64,000 nt of DNA from an uncultured Roseibium sp. GTDB taxonomy: Bacteria > Pseudomonadota > Alphaproteobacteria > Rhizobiales > Stappiaceae. The stretch's first letter is position 1, and every line of letters begins with the position of its first letter. Shown in pieces: positions 52,442 to 61,743 of this stretch. The stretch covers positions 62,001 to 126,000 of the forward strand of contig NZ_CANMNP010000011.1 of assembly GCF_947499295.1 (NCBI RefSeq), given 5' to 3'. Position numbers and translations under genes: made by a program. Under the pieces are notes generated by a model, which was not told the origin of the DNA, did no database searches, and saw nothing but the letters and a program-made list of their open reading frames with translations.

Positions 52442-53283
52442 AGGCCGACCTCCTCTTCCACTGCATCTACTTCTTCATCCGGAACGCCGAGGTAAGCGGC
52501 AATCACCTTGGGGTCATCCTTCACTTCGGGTGCGGTGCCGTCGGAGATTTTTTCGCCATAGTCCAGCACCACGACGTGATCGGAGATTTCCATGACGACG
52601 CTCATGTCGTGCTCGATAAGAAGGATCGAGGTGTCGTGTTCCTTGCGGATATACTGAAGCAGGGCGTTCAGTTCGGCACTTTCCTTGGGGTTAAGACCTG
52701 CAGCCGGTTCGTCAAGGCAAAGAAGTTCTGGACCGGAACACATGGCTCTGGCGATCTCAAGACGGCGTTGATCTCCATATGGCAGATCAGCCGCAGGCGC
52801 GTCGGCGCGATCAATCAGTGCAGTTTTTTCCAGCCAGTAGCGAGCCTTTTCAACGGCTTCGCGTTCGGCACTCCGGAAGGAGGACAGACCGAAAATGCCC
52901 GCCACCGAATAGCCCGAAGCCAGCATGAGTGGATTGTGCTGCGCCACCATCAGGTTTTCCAGCAGTGTCATTCCGCCGAAAAGCCGAATGTTCTGAAACG
53001 TCCGGGCAACCTTAGCACGCGCAGAGATCTGAAAATCGGGCATGCGCTCCAGGAGATAATGCTCACCGTTGGAGCGGTTCATCACCACCCGGCCTTCAGT
53101 TGGCTTGTAAAAGCCCGTCACGCAGTTGAAGACGGTCGTCTTGCCGGCACCGTTCGGTCCGATCAAAGCCGTGATATCCCCGCGGCCGACGTTGAAAGAC
53201 AAATTGTCAACTGCAACCAGTCCACCGAAACGCATGGTCAGGTGCTCGATTGTCAGGACGGGGTTGTTGTCCCAGGAGCTCAT
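52438..53283 (-). CDS. livG: Branched-chain amino-acid ABC transporter ATPase 1
   Basis: A 281-residue ABC ATPase with Walker A GPNGAGKTT, a signature region with DLPYGDQRRLEIARAM, Walker B LLCLDEPAAGLNP and the long C-terminal extension that marks LivG. It overlaps livM and livF by 4 bases each, so the four transporter genes are coupled. Confidence 0.95.
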   Translation of the reverse strand: MSSWDNNPVLTIEHLTMRFGGLVAVDNLSFNVGRGDITALIGPNGAGKTTVFNCVTGFYKPTEGRVVMNRSNGEHYLLERMPDFQISARAKVARTFQNIRLFGGMTLLENLMVAQHNPLMLASGYSVAGIFGLSSFRSAEREAVEKARYWLEKTALIDRADAPAADLPYGDQRRLEIARAMCSGPELLCLDEPAAGLNPKESAELNALLQYIRKEHDTSILLIEHDMSVVMEISDHVVVLDYGEKISDGTAPEVKDDPKVIAAYLGVPDEEVDAVEEEVGL

Positions 53284-54614
53284 CCGTGACCCTCCTGCAC
53301 CAGATCAGAACTGATCCCCTTGCCCTTCTTGCCACTCAACGTGATTGAAGGATTACGGGTTGAGATCAGACCGCGTGGTTTCCAGACCATGATGATGACC
53401 ATCAGGAGACCAAAGACGAGCATGCGGTATTCTTCCAGACCGCGGAAGAACTCAAATCCACCGATCATCACGATCGCCGCGATGACAACGCCGATCTGGC
53501 TGCCAAGGCCGCCAAGCACGACGATTGCAAGGATCACCGCAGATTCGATGAAGGTGAAACTCTCCGGGGAAATGAAGCCCTGGCGTGTCGCAAAGAAAGA
53601 TCCGGCAAAACCACCGAACATTGCACCGAGCGCAAATGCAGTCAGCTTGGTGTTGGTGGTGTTGATGCCGAGCGAGCGACAGGCAATTTCATCTTCACGC
53701 AAAGCCTCCCAGGCACGTCCGACCGGCAGTTTGCGAAGCCGCATCGTCACGAAATTCGTGATCAGCGCCATGAGCAGGATGAGATAATAAAGGAAGATGA
53801 TGCGGTGGATCGAGCTGAATTCCAGTCCGAACGTATCGGCGAACCCACCTTCCCCTCTCGTGAATTCGATGCCGAAGAAGCTCGGACGCGGAATACCGGA
53901 GATGCCGTCGGGGCCACCGGTAAATTCATACCAGTTGAGCAGTACGACGCGAATGATTTCACCGAATGCCAGGGTCACGATGGCAAGATAATCACCGCGC
54001 AGTCGCAACACCGGAAACCCGAGAATGATGCCCCAGAATGCTGCCAGAATGCCGGCAAGCGGAAGGCAGATCCAGAAGGAGAAGCCGAAGTACTCCGCCA
54101 GCAACGCATAGGAATAGGCCCCGACTGCGTAGAAAGCGACGTAACCAAGGTCGAGCAACCCGGCCAACCCGACGACAATGTTCAATCCCCAACCGAGCAT
54201 GACATAAGTCGTCACCAGAATTGCGAGGTCGAGATATTGCCTTGAGCCGCGCGCGCCATAGGCGGACATCAGCAGGAAAGGCAGCACCACGGCCAGCACC
54301 AGGAAGATCGGCATGGCATATTTACCGAGCGGTGCAAACGACTGCAAGTTCGGCAGCAGGCTGCCGGCGGTCTGAGTAACGGGCGTATCAGCCTTCCAGA
54401 CAAAGAGGTTCAGAAGCAGACGGCCACCGAAAACGATGGCCACCGCAACAGCAACAGCTCCCCAGCGGTAGACGATTCCGAGCTGCCCCCCAAGGCCGCT
54501 GGCGACTTCAGCCTTCATGCCGATGAGGACTGCAAAGAGCGCGAGCGCTATCAAGCCGCCCGCCGCTGCATCCTTCACCGAATCCATGAAGAAGTTATCG
54601 GATTTCACTGACAT
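53280..54614 (-). CDS. livM: Branched-chain amino-acid ABC permease
   Basis: A 444-residue permease, about ten helices, with the LivM core (VGLAGLLDLGYVAFYAVGAY and the EAA-type AWEALREDEIACRSLGIN coupling loop). The N-terminal 100 residues are an extension with extra helices, seen in some alphaproteobacterial LivM proteins. It follows livH by 3 bases. Confidence 0.93.
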   Translation of the reverse strand: MSVKSDNFFMDSVKDAAAGGLIALALFAVLIGMKAEVASGLGGQLGIVYRWGAVAVAVAIVFGGRLLLNLFVWKADTPVTQTAGSLLPNLQSFAPLGKYAMPIFLVLAVVLPFLLMSAYGARGSRQYLDLAILVTTYVMLGWGLNIVVGLAGLLDLGYVAFYAVGAYSYALLAEYFGFSFWICLPLAGILAAFWGIILGFPVLRLRGDYLAIVTLAFGEIIRVVLLNWYEFTGGPDGISGIPRPSFFGIEFTRGEGGFADTFGLEFSSIHRIIFLYYLILLMALITNFVTMRLRKLPVGRAWEALREDEIACRSLGINTTNTKLTAFALGAMFGGFAGSFFATRQGFISPESFTFIESAVILAIVVLGGLGSQIGVVIAAIVMIGGFEFFRGLEEYRMLVFGLLMVIIMVWKPRGLISTRNPSITLSGKKGKGISSDLVQEGHG

Positions 54615-54617
54615 GGA

Positions 54618-55553
54618 TCAGACCTTCTCCACTTCCGGCTTGCCGAGCAGACCTTCGGGCATGAAGATCAGAACGATTGCAAGGATGGAGAAAGCGGCAA
54701 CGTCCTTGTATTCGACCGAGAAATATCCGGACCAGAACGTCTCGATCAGGCCAATCAACAGACCGCCCAGCATTGCCCCCGGGAGCGATCCGATCCCGCC
54801 GAGCACCGCTGCGGTGAAGGCTTTAACACCCGCAAGAAAGCCGATGTAAAAGTCGATCACGCCGTAGTAGAGCAGGAACATCAAGCCAGCGACTGAGGCG
54901 AGGCCGGCACCCATGACGAAGGTCAGCGAAATCGTACGGTCGACATTGATACCGAGCAACGACGCCATTTTTCGGTCCTGTTCGCAAGCCCGTTGCGCGC
55001 GTCCGAGAGACGTTTTGTTGATGAGCAGCGTGAAACCGATCATCAGAGCCACGGTGACAACAATGATCAGGATCTGGGTATAAGACAGCTGAACAATAAA
55101 ACCTGATCCGTCGGCACCACCATCAGTCAGTGTGAAACCGCCGGAAATCAACGGTTGCAACGGCTTGTTGCGCGCTCCTTGAGAGATCTGGACGAAGTTT
55201 TGCAGGGCAATGGACGCACCGATCGCGGTGATTAGCGGCGCCAGGCGAAAAGAGCCGCGCAGAGGCCGATAGGCAATGCGCTCAACCGTCCAACCCCAGG
55301 CTGCTGTCAGCGCCATGGAAACGATCAGGACGCCGATCAGCGCCAGGATCAAAAGCGCCACAGGCAGGGATGCCGTAATGCCGAGGGTTACAATAAAAAT
55401 CAGCGCGATAAACGCGCCGACCATGAAAATATCACCATGAGCAAAGTTGATCATTCCGATGATGCCGTACACCATCGTGTAGCCGATAGCGATCAGGCCA
55501 TAGATCGAACCCAGCGTCACGCCATTGATCAGCTGCTGAAGAAAGTATTCCAT
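54618..55553 (-). CDS. livH: Branched-chain amino-acid ABC permease
   Basis: A 311-residue permease with the LivH core: an opening QQLINGVTLGSIYGLIAIGY, MINFAHGDIFMVGAFIALI, and the coupling motif RACEQDRKMASLLGIN. It is the first gene of the minus-strand liv operon. Upstream is the divergent regulator at 55868. Confidence 0.94.
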   Translation of the reverse strand: MEYFLQQLINGVTLGSIYGLIAIGYTMVYGIIGMINFAHGDIFMVGAFIALIFIVTLGITASLPVALLILALIGVLIVSMALTAAWGWTVERIAYRPLRGSFRLAPLITAIGASIALQNFVQISQGARNKPLQPLISGGFTLTDGGADGSGFIVQLSYTQILIIVVTVALMIGFTLLINKTSLGRAQRACEQDRKMASLLGINVDRTISLTFVMGAGLASVAGLMFLLYYGVIDFYIGFLAGVKAFTAAVLGGIGSLPGAMLGGLLIGLIETFWSGYFSVEYKDVAAFSILAIVLIFMPEGLLGKPEVEKV

Positions 55554-55867
55554 ATTGTTCTTGTTACCCCCGGAGGCTATTGCCGCTTTTTTAGCGAGGC
55601 CTTTTTTGCCTTCATGAAGAAATCATTACCAAGACCGATTTGAAGTGACAATTCCTCTCGCGATAACCGCTTGAGAAAAACACATTTCTCCGTTTTTTGT
55701 CCAAATCAGGAAAAATTTCTCGGCAAAGACCCATTCTTACCATTAAAACCCCAGCTCGACGCCGCGCATGGTATGAGCTGCACAACCTCGCTGCACCGGC
55801 TGTCTTCGCTGTCAAGCTTGTGCGATGCGCTGATTGACAGTTAGTGTTCCGACAAAAAGCAGGACAG
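55554..55867. other. Divergent intergenic region before livH and the HTH-PBP gene
   Basis: No gene seen. It should carry the liv promoter and that of the divergent regulator; I see no operator with convincing symmetry. Confidence 0.5.
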
Positions 55868-56749
55868 ATGTTGCCGGAAAACGACCCTCACGCCCCCCAA
55901 TTCTTGACCACCAAGGAAGTGGCCGACTTGTTGCGGGTCAAAGAGCGCAAGGTCTACGATCTTGCAGCTGCAGATGAAATCCCACACAGGCGGATCACCG
56001 GGAAACTTCTGTTTCCATCTGCCGAGCTTCATGCCTGGATCGAAGGGTCCGGCGAAATCAAACCTGCTGTACGGCCCGATGTTCTGGCAGGGTCTCACGA
56101 CCCTCTTTTGGATTGGGCAATCAGAGCTTGCGGATGCGGTCTGGCGACGCTTTGCAACGGAAGCCGGGATGGCCTGACAAAATTCGAAGCAGGCACGGCT
56201 GCGCTTGCAGGCATTCATCTGCCTGAAGAGAGTGGCTGGAACATAAGCTCGGTAAAGGATCTTGGCGTTTCCGACGCCGTTTTGATCGCCTGGGCTGTCC
56301 GCAAACGCGGTCTGCTTGTTTCACCAGACGATGCAGCCAGTGTTCCGTCCATCGCCAGCTTAAGGGGCAAGCGGTTTGCCATGCGGCAACCAGGTGCAGG
56401 CGCTGCATTGCTGTTCTCCAGACTTCTTGACGATGAAGGACTGAGCGAAAACGACCTTGCCTGCAGCAAGGATTACGCTCACACGGAAAACGAGGCTGCG
56501 GCCATGGTGGCTGCCGGAGAGGCAGATGCCGCCCTTGGGCTCCAGTCCATGGCCCGGCAATTCAAGCTTGCTTTCATCCCACTGATCGACGAACGGTTTG
56601 ATCTTCTCATCGACAGGCGCTCTTTTTTCACCATGCCTGTTCAGAAGCTTTTCGAATTTGCGCGTTCGCAGGACTTTCAGGACAAGGCCGAAGCGCTCGG
56701 CGGATATGCCCTTGAAGAGACGGGTACCGTGCGCTGGCTGTCGGCATAA
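55868..56749 (+). CDS. HTH plus periplasmic-binding-like regulator
   Basis: A 293-residue protein. The start at 55868 (MLPENDPHAPQF) has an AGGA site; a GTG start at 55844 is also open. Residues 8-58 form an excisionase/HTH_17 DNA-binding domain (FLTTKEVADLLRVKERKVYDL). Residues 75-290 resemble the PBP-like domain (PF12727-type) used in molybdate- or ligand-sensing regulators. The domain order fits ModE-like one-component sensors. It is upstream of trmO and divergent from livH; the ligand is unknown. Confidence 0.75.
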   Translation: MLPENDPHAPQFLTTKEVADLLRVKERKVYDLAAADEIPHRRITGKLLFPSAELHAWIEGSGEIKPAVRPDVLAGSHDPLLDWAIRACGCGLATLCNGSRDGLTKFEAGTAALAGIHLPEESGWNISSVKDLGVSDAVLIAWAVRKRGLLVSPDDAASVPSIASLRGKRFAMRQPGAGAALLFSRLLDDEGLSENDLACSKDYAHTENEAAAMVAAGEADAALGLQSMARQFKLAFIPLIDERFDLLIDRRSFFTMPVQKLFEFARSQDFQDKAEALGGYALEETGTVRWLSA

Positions 56750-56767
56750 CAAAACAGGCAATATGAA

Positions 56768-57241
56768 ATGAGCGACGTCCGTCCCCACGAAATCATGGTT
56801 CCTACGACCGCCCCCGATGATGCCCGCCTTCGCTTCATCGGCAAAATTCATACGCCCTGGAGTGATCGCAAGGACTGTCCAAGGCAAGGAGACATCGACG
56901 GCCCGAAGTGCCGGATTGAAGTCTTCGAACCCTGGGTTCCGGCTCTGAAAGGCATCGAAGATTACGACCGGATCGAAATCCTTTATTGGCTCGACAAGGC
57001 GCGGCGTGACCTCGTGGTACAGAACCCGGGCCATAGTGACAGTGTATTCGGCACGTTTGCCCTGAGATCTCCAGTAAGACCCAATCCGATAGGTACGGTC
57101 CTGGCGAAACTCGTTTCGGTTGACGGAGCAACCTTGGTTGTGCGGGGCCTTGATTGCCTGAACGGCACACCGTTGCTGGATCTGAAACCGGACCGATGCG
57201 CCTTCTCGCCCAAAGCTTCGCCAAAGCCTGCAGCAACTTAA
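56768..57241 (+). CDS. trmO: tRNA (adenine-N6)-methyltransferase TrmO-like
   Basis: A 157-residue member of the TsaA/TrmO family, which methylates t6A37 in tRNA-Thr. Signatures are the TPW opening, CPRQGDIDG, and the strongly conserved RSPVRPNPIG block. It is 18 bases after the HTH-PBP gene, probably co-transcribed. Family members can be shorter than E. coli TrmO, as here. Confidence 0.88.
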   Translation: MSDVRPHEIMVPTTAPDDARLRFIGKIHTPWSDRKDCPRQGDIDGPKCRIEVFEPWVPALKGIEDYDRIEILYWLDKARRDLVVQNPGHSDSVFGTFALRSPVRPNPIGTVLAKLVSVDGATLVVRGLDCLNGTPLLDLKPDRCAFSPKASPKPAAT

Positions 57242-57330
57242 GCGGTTCCCTTTGGTCAACTTGACAAGTGTCTCGCGGGACTGACAATCCCGCCCAAAGC
57301 CGTTCGGGTGAGCGGCGACGGGAGGTATTT

Positions 57331-59436
57331 ATGCAGTCAGGTTCGCAGACCGGTGTGAATGACGTTGTTTCAATCGAGCGGCATGGACAGACCGCTCTGA
57401 TTGCCATCCACAATCCACCGGTCAACGCGGCTTCGCACGCCGTGAGATCCGGTCTTTGTGAAGCGCTTGCTACGCTTCAAAACGAACCGGACGTAAAGGC
57501 CATCGCACTTTACGGCCATGGCCGGACTTTCATTGCAGGTGCGGACATCAGGGAATTCGGCAAACCGCCACAAGACCCCTGGCTGCCTGACGTCTGCAAT
57601 ATCTTGGAAAACAGCCCGGTGCCGATAGTCTGTGTTCTTCATGGAACCACTTTGGGCGGCGGGTTGGAAGTTGCACTTTCCTGTCATGCGCGCATTGCGC
57701 TGAAAGGGACAAGGGTCGGCTTTCCGGAGGTCAATCTCGGCATCCTGCCAGGCGCAGGGGGCACCCAACGGGCACCTCGCCTGGCCGGTATCGGCGCGGC
57801 CTTGAACCTTGTGACCAGCGGCAAACCCATTTCAGCCAATGAAGCTCTCCAAATCGGGCTCATCGACAGAATTCAGGACGGAGACCCGCACGAGGTCGCT
57901 TTGCAAGCTGCTGAAGAGATTGTCAGAAATATTCTCCAAACCAGGAAAACAGGGACGCTGGCCGTCGAAGCGGACGACAAGGCTCTTGATGATATGCGCA
58001 GCTCCCTTCGCAAACGGCAGCCCCACTTGTTTTCACCGCACAAATGCATCGACGCCATTGCTGCTTGTATGCTGCCGATTGAACAGGGGCTGAAGGAAGA
58101 ACGACGGCTTTACAATCAATGCATGGACAGTCCCCAACGGGCTGGGCTTATTCATGCCTTTTTCGCAGAACGCGCTGTTGCAAAGGTACCCGAAGCCAAC
58201 GCGACACCAACTGATATCAATGAAATTGGTGTGATTGGCGGCGGCACAATGGGCTCCGGCATTGCGACCGCAGCGTTGCTTGCAGGATTTCCGGTCACAC
58301 TGACCGAACGCGATGGTGCCGGGCTCGAGCGTGCCAGGGCAACAATTGCCGGCAATCTTGAAGGCGCGGTCAAACGCGGCAAGCTTTCAGCCGAGGCGCG
58401 AGACAAGATTCTTGCGGAGAAACTGCATACCGACACCGATTACACAGCCCTCTGCAACGCCGACATGATCATCGAGGCCGCGTTTGAGGACATGACTGTC
58501 AAACAGGATATCTTCGGAAGGCTCGATGACGTTGCAAAACCTGGGGCTGTTCTGGCGTCCAACACCTCCTATCTCGATATCAATCAGATCGCTGCGGCAA
58601 CCCGGAGACCTGAACACGTCCTCGGACTGCATTTCTTTTCACCTGCCCATATCATGCGCCTGATGGAAATCGTCGTCGCCGACAAGACAAGTGCCGAGAC
58701 GGCAGCGACGGGTTTCTCCCTTGCCAAGAAACTCAGGAAAATTGCCGTTCGGTCGGGCGTTTGTGACGGCTTCATCGGCAACCGCATCATGACGTTTTAC
58801 AAGAAAGCCGCCGACTACATGATGATGGATGGCGCAGCACCGGAAGAGATCGACAAGGCCATGACCGGTTTCGGTTTTGCCATGGGGCCCTACCAGGTTG
58901 CCGACCTCGCAGGTCTTGACATTAGCTGGGCTGCCAACAAACGCCGCGCGGCAACACGTCCGTCCGAGGAAAGATACATTCCAATTGCCGACAGCCTTTG
59001 TGAAAAGGGCTGGTTTGGGCGCAAAACCGGAAAAGGCTTCTATCTCTATGGGCCCGAAGGTCCACGTCCCAACCCGGACGCGCTCTCAATTGTTGACCAG
59101 GAACGCAGCAAAGCCGGCGTGAGGCCACGCCCCTTTGCGGCTGAGGAAATCACTGACCGTTTCATGACCGCGATGATCCTGGAGGCAACCAGGGTCTTGG
59201 AAGAAGGCATTGCCCTGCGTCCTATCGACATTGATGCCGTGTTTCTGTTCGGATACGGCTTTCCCCGCTTCCGCGGCGGTCCAATGCACACGGCAGACCA
59301 GATAGGCGCTGAAGAAATCGTCAGAAGGATCGAAGCCTATGCCTCCGAGGATGGCTACTACTGGCAGGTTCCGGGTCTTCTCCGCAAACTCGCAAAAGAC
59401 GGCGGAACTTTCGCAGAGATGAACGGCAACGCCTGA
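57331..59436 (+). CDS. Bifunctional enoyl-CoA hydratase/3-hydroxyacyl-CoA dehydrogenase
   Basis: A 701-residue fatty-acid beta-oxidation enzyme of the FadJ/peroxisomal bifunctional type. The start at 57331 is chosen for the GGGAGG site. Residues 10-190 are enoyl-CoA hydratase (oxyanion block AGADIREF, GGGLEVALSCH). From about residue 290 is the NAD-binding 3HCDH domain (GVIGGGTMGSGIA), followed by two C-terminal 3HCDH domains (GFIGNRI, GFPRFRGGPMH). All active-site blocks are present. It is convergent with the APH-like gene at 59452. Confidence 0.93.
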   Translation: MQSGSQTGVNDVVSIERHGQTALIAIHNPPVNAASHAVRSGLCEALATLQNEPDVKAIALYGHGRTFIAGADIREFGKPPQDPWLPDVCNILENSPVPIVCVLHGTTLGGGLEVALSCHARIALKGTRVGFPEVNLGILPGAGGTQRAPRLAGIGAALNLVTSGKPISANEALQIGLIDRIQDGDPHEVALQAAEEIVRNILQTRKTGTLAVEADDKALDDMRSSLRKRQPHLFSPHKCIDAIAACMLPIEQGLKEERRLYNQCMDSPQRAGLIHAFFAERAVAKVPEANATPTDINEIGVIGGGTMGSGIATAALLAGFPVTLTERDGAGLERARATIAGNLEGAVKRGKLSAEARDKILAEKLHTDTDYTALCNADMIIEAAFEDMTVKQDIFGRLDDVAKPGAVLASNTSYLDINQIAAATRRPEHVLGLHFFSPAHIMRLMEIVVADKTSAETAATGFSLAKKLRKIAVRSGVCDGFIGNRIMTFYKKAADYMMMDGAAPEEIDKAMTGFGFAMGPYQVADLAGLDISWAANKRRAATRPSEERYIPIADSLCEKGWFGRKTGKGFYLYGPEGPRPNPDALSIVDQERSKAGVRPRPFAAEEITDRFMTAMILEATRVLEEGIALRPIDIDAVFLFGYGFPRFRGGPMHTADQIGAEEIVRRIEAYASEDGYYWQVPGLLRKLAKDGGTFAEMNGNA

Positions 59437-59451
59437 GGAGGCCAGGCACCC

Positions 59452-60483
59452 TTAGACGGTCTGAGTTGCCGCAAGACCGCCGGACGCGTAGTCCGGGACA
59501 CTGGCCCCGAGTTTCAGGCCAAGTTCCGGATTGGAGGCATTTCCGTCCAACGCCCGTTTCTTGACACCTTGCAGGATGGCTCCCATCCGGAAAAAGCAGA
59601 AGGCAAGGTAGAAACCAAACCCGGGAATGCCAGGCAGGCCCATACGTTCACAATAGCTGTCGATAAAAACCTGGTCCTCCGGCAGGCCCAACGCTGATCT
59701 GTCAACACCAGCCAGACCGCGCCCTTCCGCGCCGGGCGGGCGCTGCCATTGCATGATCAACGCCGCAAGATCGGCAAACGGATGTCCGATTGTCGACAGC
59801 TCCCAATCAAGAACTGCAACACAGGCGACACCGTTTTCGTCGAACAACAGATTATCAATGCGATAATCTCCATGGACCAGGGTCCGGTTGCCGTCGTCAT
59901 CCGGGACATTGTTGTCCAACCAGCTTATCAGCTCGTCCATCGCAGCAATGGTTCCGGTCTCGCTGGAACGATACTGCTTGCTCCACCGATCAATCTGCCG
60001 TCGGTAATAGTTACCCGCGGGGCCGAAGTCCGAAAGGCCACGCGCAGCCAAATCAATTGAATGAATGGCGGCAAGAACCCGGTTCATCTCCGCATAGATG
60101 CCCGCCCGCGCTTCGCGATCCAGCTCCGGCAAACGCGGATCATCGAAATTTCGGCCCCTGACACATTCCATCACATAAAAGGAAGAGCCGATAATGTCGA
60201 TGTCCTCGCACAGAACATGCATGTTTGCGACCGGCACATCCGATCCGGCAAGCGCTCTTTGAACCCTGAATTCTCGATCAACAGCATGCGCTGACTTGAG
60301 CAGCTCACCTGGAGGTTTTCGGCGCAATACATAGTGCCCAGAGGATGCCTTGAGGTGAAACGTCGGATTGGATTGCCCTCGATTGAACTTTTCTGCCTGG
60401 ACCGGGCCAGCAAATCCAGTCAAATGCTGCTCCAGCCAGAGGGCCGCTGCGTCGATATCCAGGTCGCTTCCCTTGCCTGACAC
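59452..60483 (-). CDS. APH-like phosphotransferase of the acyl-CoA cluster
   Basis: A 343-residue aminoglycoside-phosphotransferase-fold kinase. It shows LVHGDYRIDNLLFD (catalytic His-Gly-Asp loop) and the metal-binding VAVLDWELSTIGHPFADLA. This subgroup is encoded beside acyl-CoA dehydrogenases and corresponds to the kinase half of human ACAD10/11, which phosphorylates 4-hydroxy fatty acids or their CoA esters. It lies 3 bases after the acyl-CoA dehydrogenase gene, matching that pairing. Confidence 0.88.
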   Translation of the reverse strand: MSGKGSDLDIDAAALWLEQHLTGFAGPVQAEKFNRGQSNPTFHLKASSGHYVLRRKPPGELLKSAHAVDREFRVQRALAGSDVPVANMHVLCEDIDIIGSSFYVMECVRGRNFDDPRLPELDREARAGIYAEMNRVLAAIHSIDLAARGLSDFGPAGNYYRRQIDRWSKQYRSSETGTIAAMDELISWLDNNVPDDDGNRTLVHGDYRIDNLLFDENGVACVAVLDWELSTIGHPFADLAALIMQWQRPPGAEGRGLAGVDRSALGLPEDQVFIDSYCERMGLPGIPGFGFYLAFCFFRMGAILQGVKKRALDGNASNPELGLKLGASVPDYASGGLAATQTV

Positions 60484-60486
60484 CGG

Positions 60487-61731
60487 TCAAACCTTGCTGT
60501 TGGTGTGTTTCTTCAACTCCGCCCTGGCGACCTGACGGCGATGAACAGCATCCGGACCATCAGCAAATCGCAATGTCCGCAGATTGGTCCACATGCCGGC
60601 AAGCGGAAAATCCTGGCTTATGCCGGCAGCGCCATGCATCTGCATGGCTTCATCGACAACCTTGAGCGCCATCAAGGGCGCGACAACCTTGATCTGGCTG
60701 ATCCAGGGTTGGGCCGCACGTGTGCCTACTGTATCCATCTTCCAGGCCGCTTTCAGGCACAATAGCCTGGCCATTTCGATTTCCATGCGCGCATTCGCGA
60801 TGATGTCGTAATTCGCGCCCAGATCGACCAGTTTCTTGCCAAAGGCCTCGCGGTCCAGGGCACGTTTGCACAAAAGCTCCAGAGCCTTTTCAGCCTGGCC
60901 AATTGCCCGCATACAATGATGAATTCGACCCGGGCCGAGACGCCCCTGAGCCACTTCAAAGCCGCGTCCCTGACCCAGTACCAGATCGGTTTCAGGCACG
61001 CGCACATCTGTGAAACGAATATGCATATGGCCATGAGGTGCGTCGTCTGCTCCAAAAACCCGCATCGGGCGCAAGATTTCAATACCCGTTGCGTCAGCAG
61101 GCACAAGAAACATGGAATGACGGGAATGCTTTTGTGCATCCGGATCGGTTTTGGCCATGACGATATAAAGGCTGCAGCGCGGGTCGCCAGCGCCCGTCGC
61201 CCACCACTTTTCGCCATTGAGCACCCACGCATCACCGTCCTGAACCGCCTCAAGCGCCACGTTGACGGCATCGGAGGAGGCGACGTTCGGTTCTGTCATC
61301 AGATAGGCAGACCGTATCTCCCCTTCCAGCAACGGCTTCAGCCAACGCTGCTTGTGAGCGTCGGAACCATAGCGTTCCAGAACCTCCATGTTGCCGGTAT
61401 CGGGCGCGTTGCAATTGAACACTTCAGCCGCGATTCCGGCTTTTCCCATCTCTTCTGCCAGATAGGCATATTCCACCGTCGTTAGCCCGAAGCCCCGGTC
61501 ACTGTCGGTGAGCCAGAAATTCCATAGTCCGCGTTGTTTTGCCAAAGCTTTCAGATGATCGAGGATTTCCAGCTGCCGCTCTGTCATCCGAAAACGGTTG
61601 CCGCTCGGATGGCGACCGACCTCTTCGTGATATTCCTGATCGAGTGGCGCAATTTCGGTTTCGACCATTTGCCGGACGTTTTCGATCAGCGGGCGTACCC
61701 GGTCGGAGATACCCAGATCCATGTTGGCCAA
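60487..61731 (-). CDS. Acyl-CoA dehydrogenase, ACAD10/11-like
   Basis: A 414-residue FAD-dependent acyl-CoA dehydrogenase with AYLMTEPNVASSDA, WWATGAGDPRC and the C-terminal MHGAAGISQDFPLAGM region. With the APH-like kinase just downstream it resembles the two-part ACAD10/11 system that turns 4-hydroxyacyl-CoA into the 2,3-enoyl form for beta-oxidation. The next gene upstream is the nitronate monooxygenase. Confidence 0.9.
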   Translation of the reverse strand: MANMDLGISDRVRPLIENVRQMVETEIAPLDQEYHEEVGRHPSGNRFRMTERQLEILDHLKALAKQRGLWNFWLTDSDRGFGLTTVEYAYLAEEMGKAGIAAEVFNCNAPDTGNMEVLERYGSDAHKQRWLKPLLEGEIRSAYLMTEPNVASSDAVNVALEAVQDGDAWVLNGEKWWATGAGDPRCSLYIVMAKTDPDAQKHSRHSMFLVPADATGIEILRPMRVFGADDAPHGHMHIRFTDVRVPETDLVLGQGRGFEVAQGRLGPGRIHHCMRAIGQAEKALELLCKRALDREAFGKKLVDLGANYDIIANARMEIEMARLLCLKAAWKMDTVGTRAAQPWISQIKVVAPLMALKVVDEAMQMHGAAGISQDFPLAGMWTNLRTLRFADGPDAVHRRQVARAELKKHTNSKV

Positions 61732-61743
61732 TATCTCTCTCCC

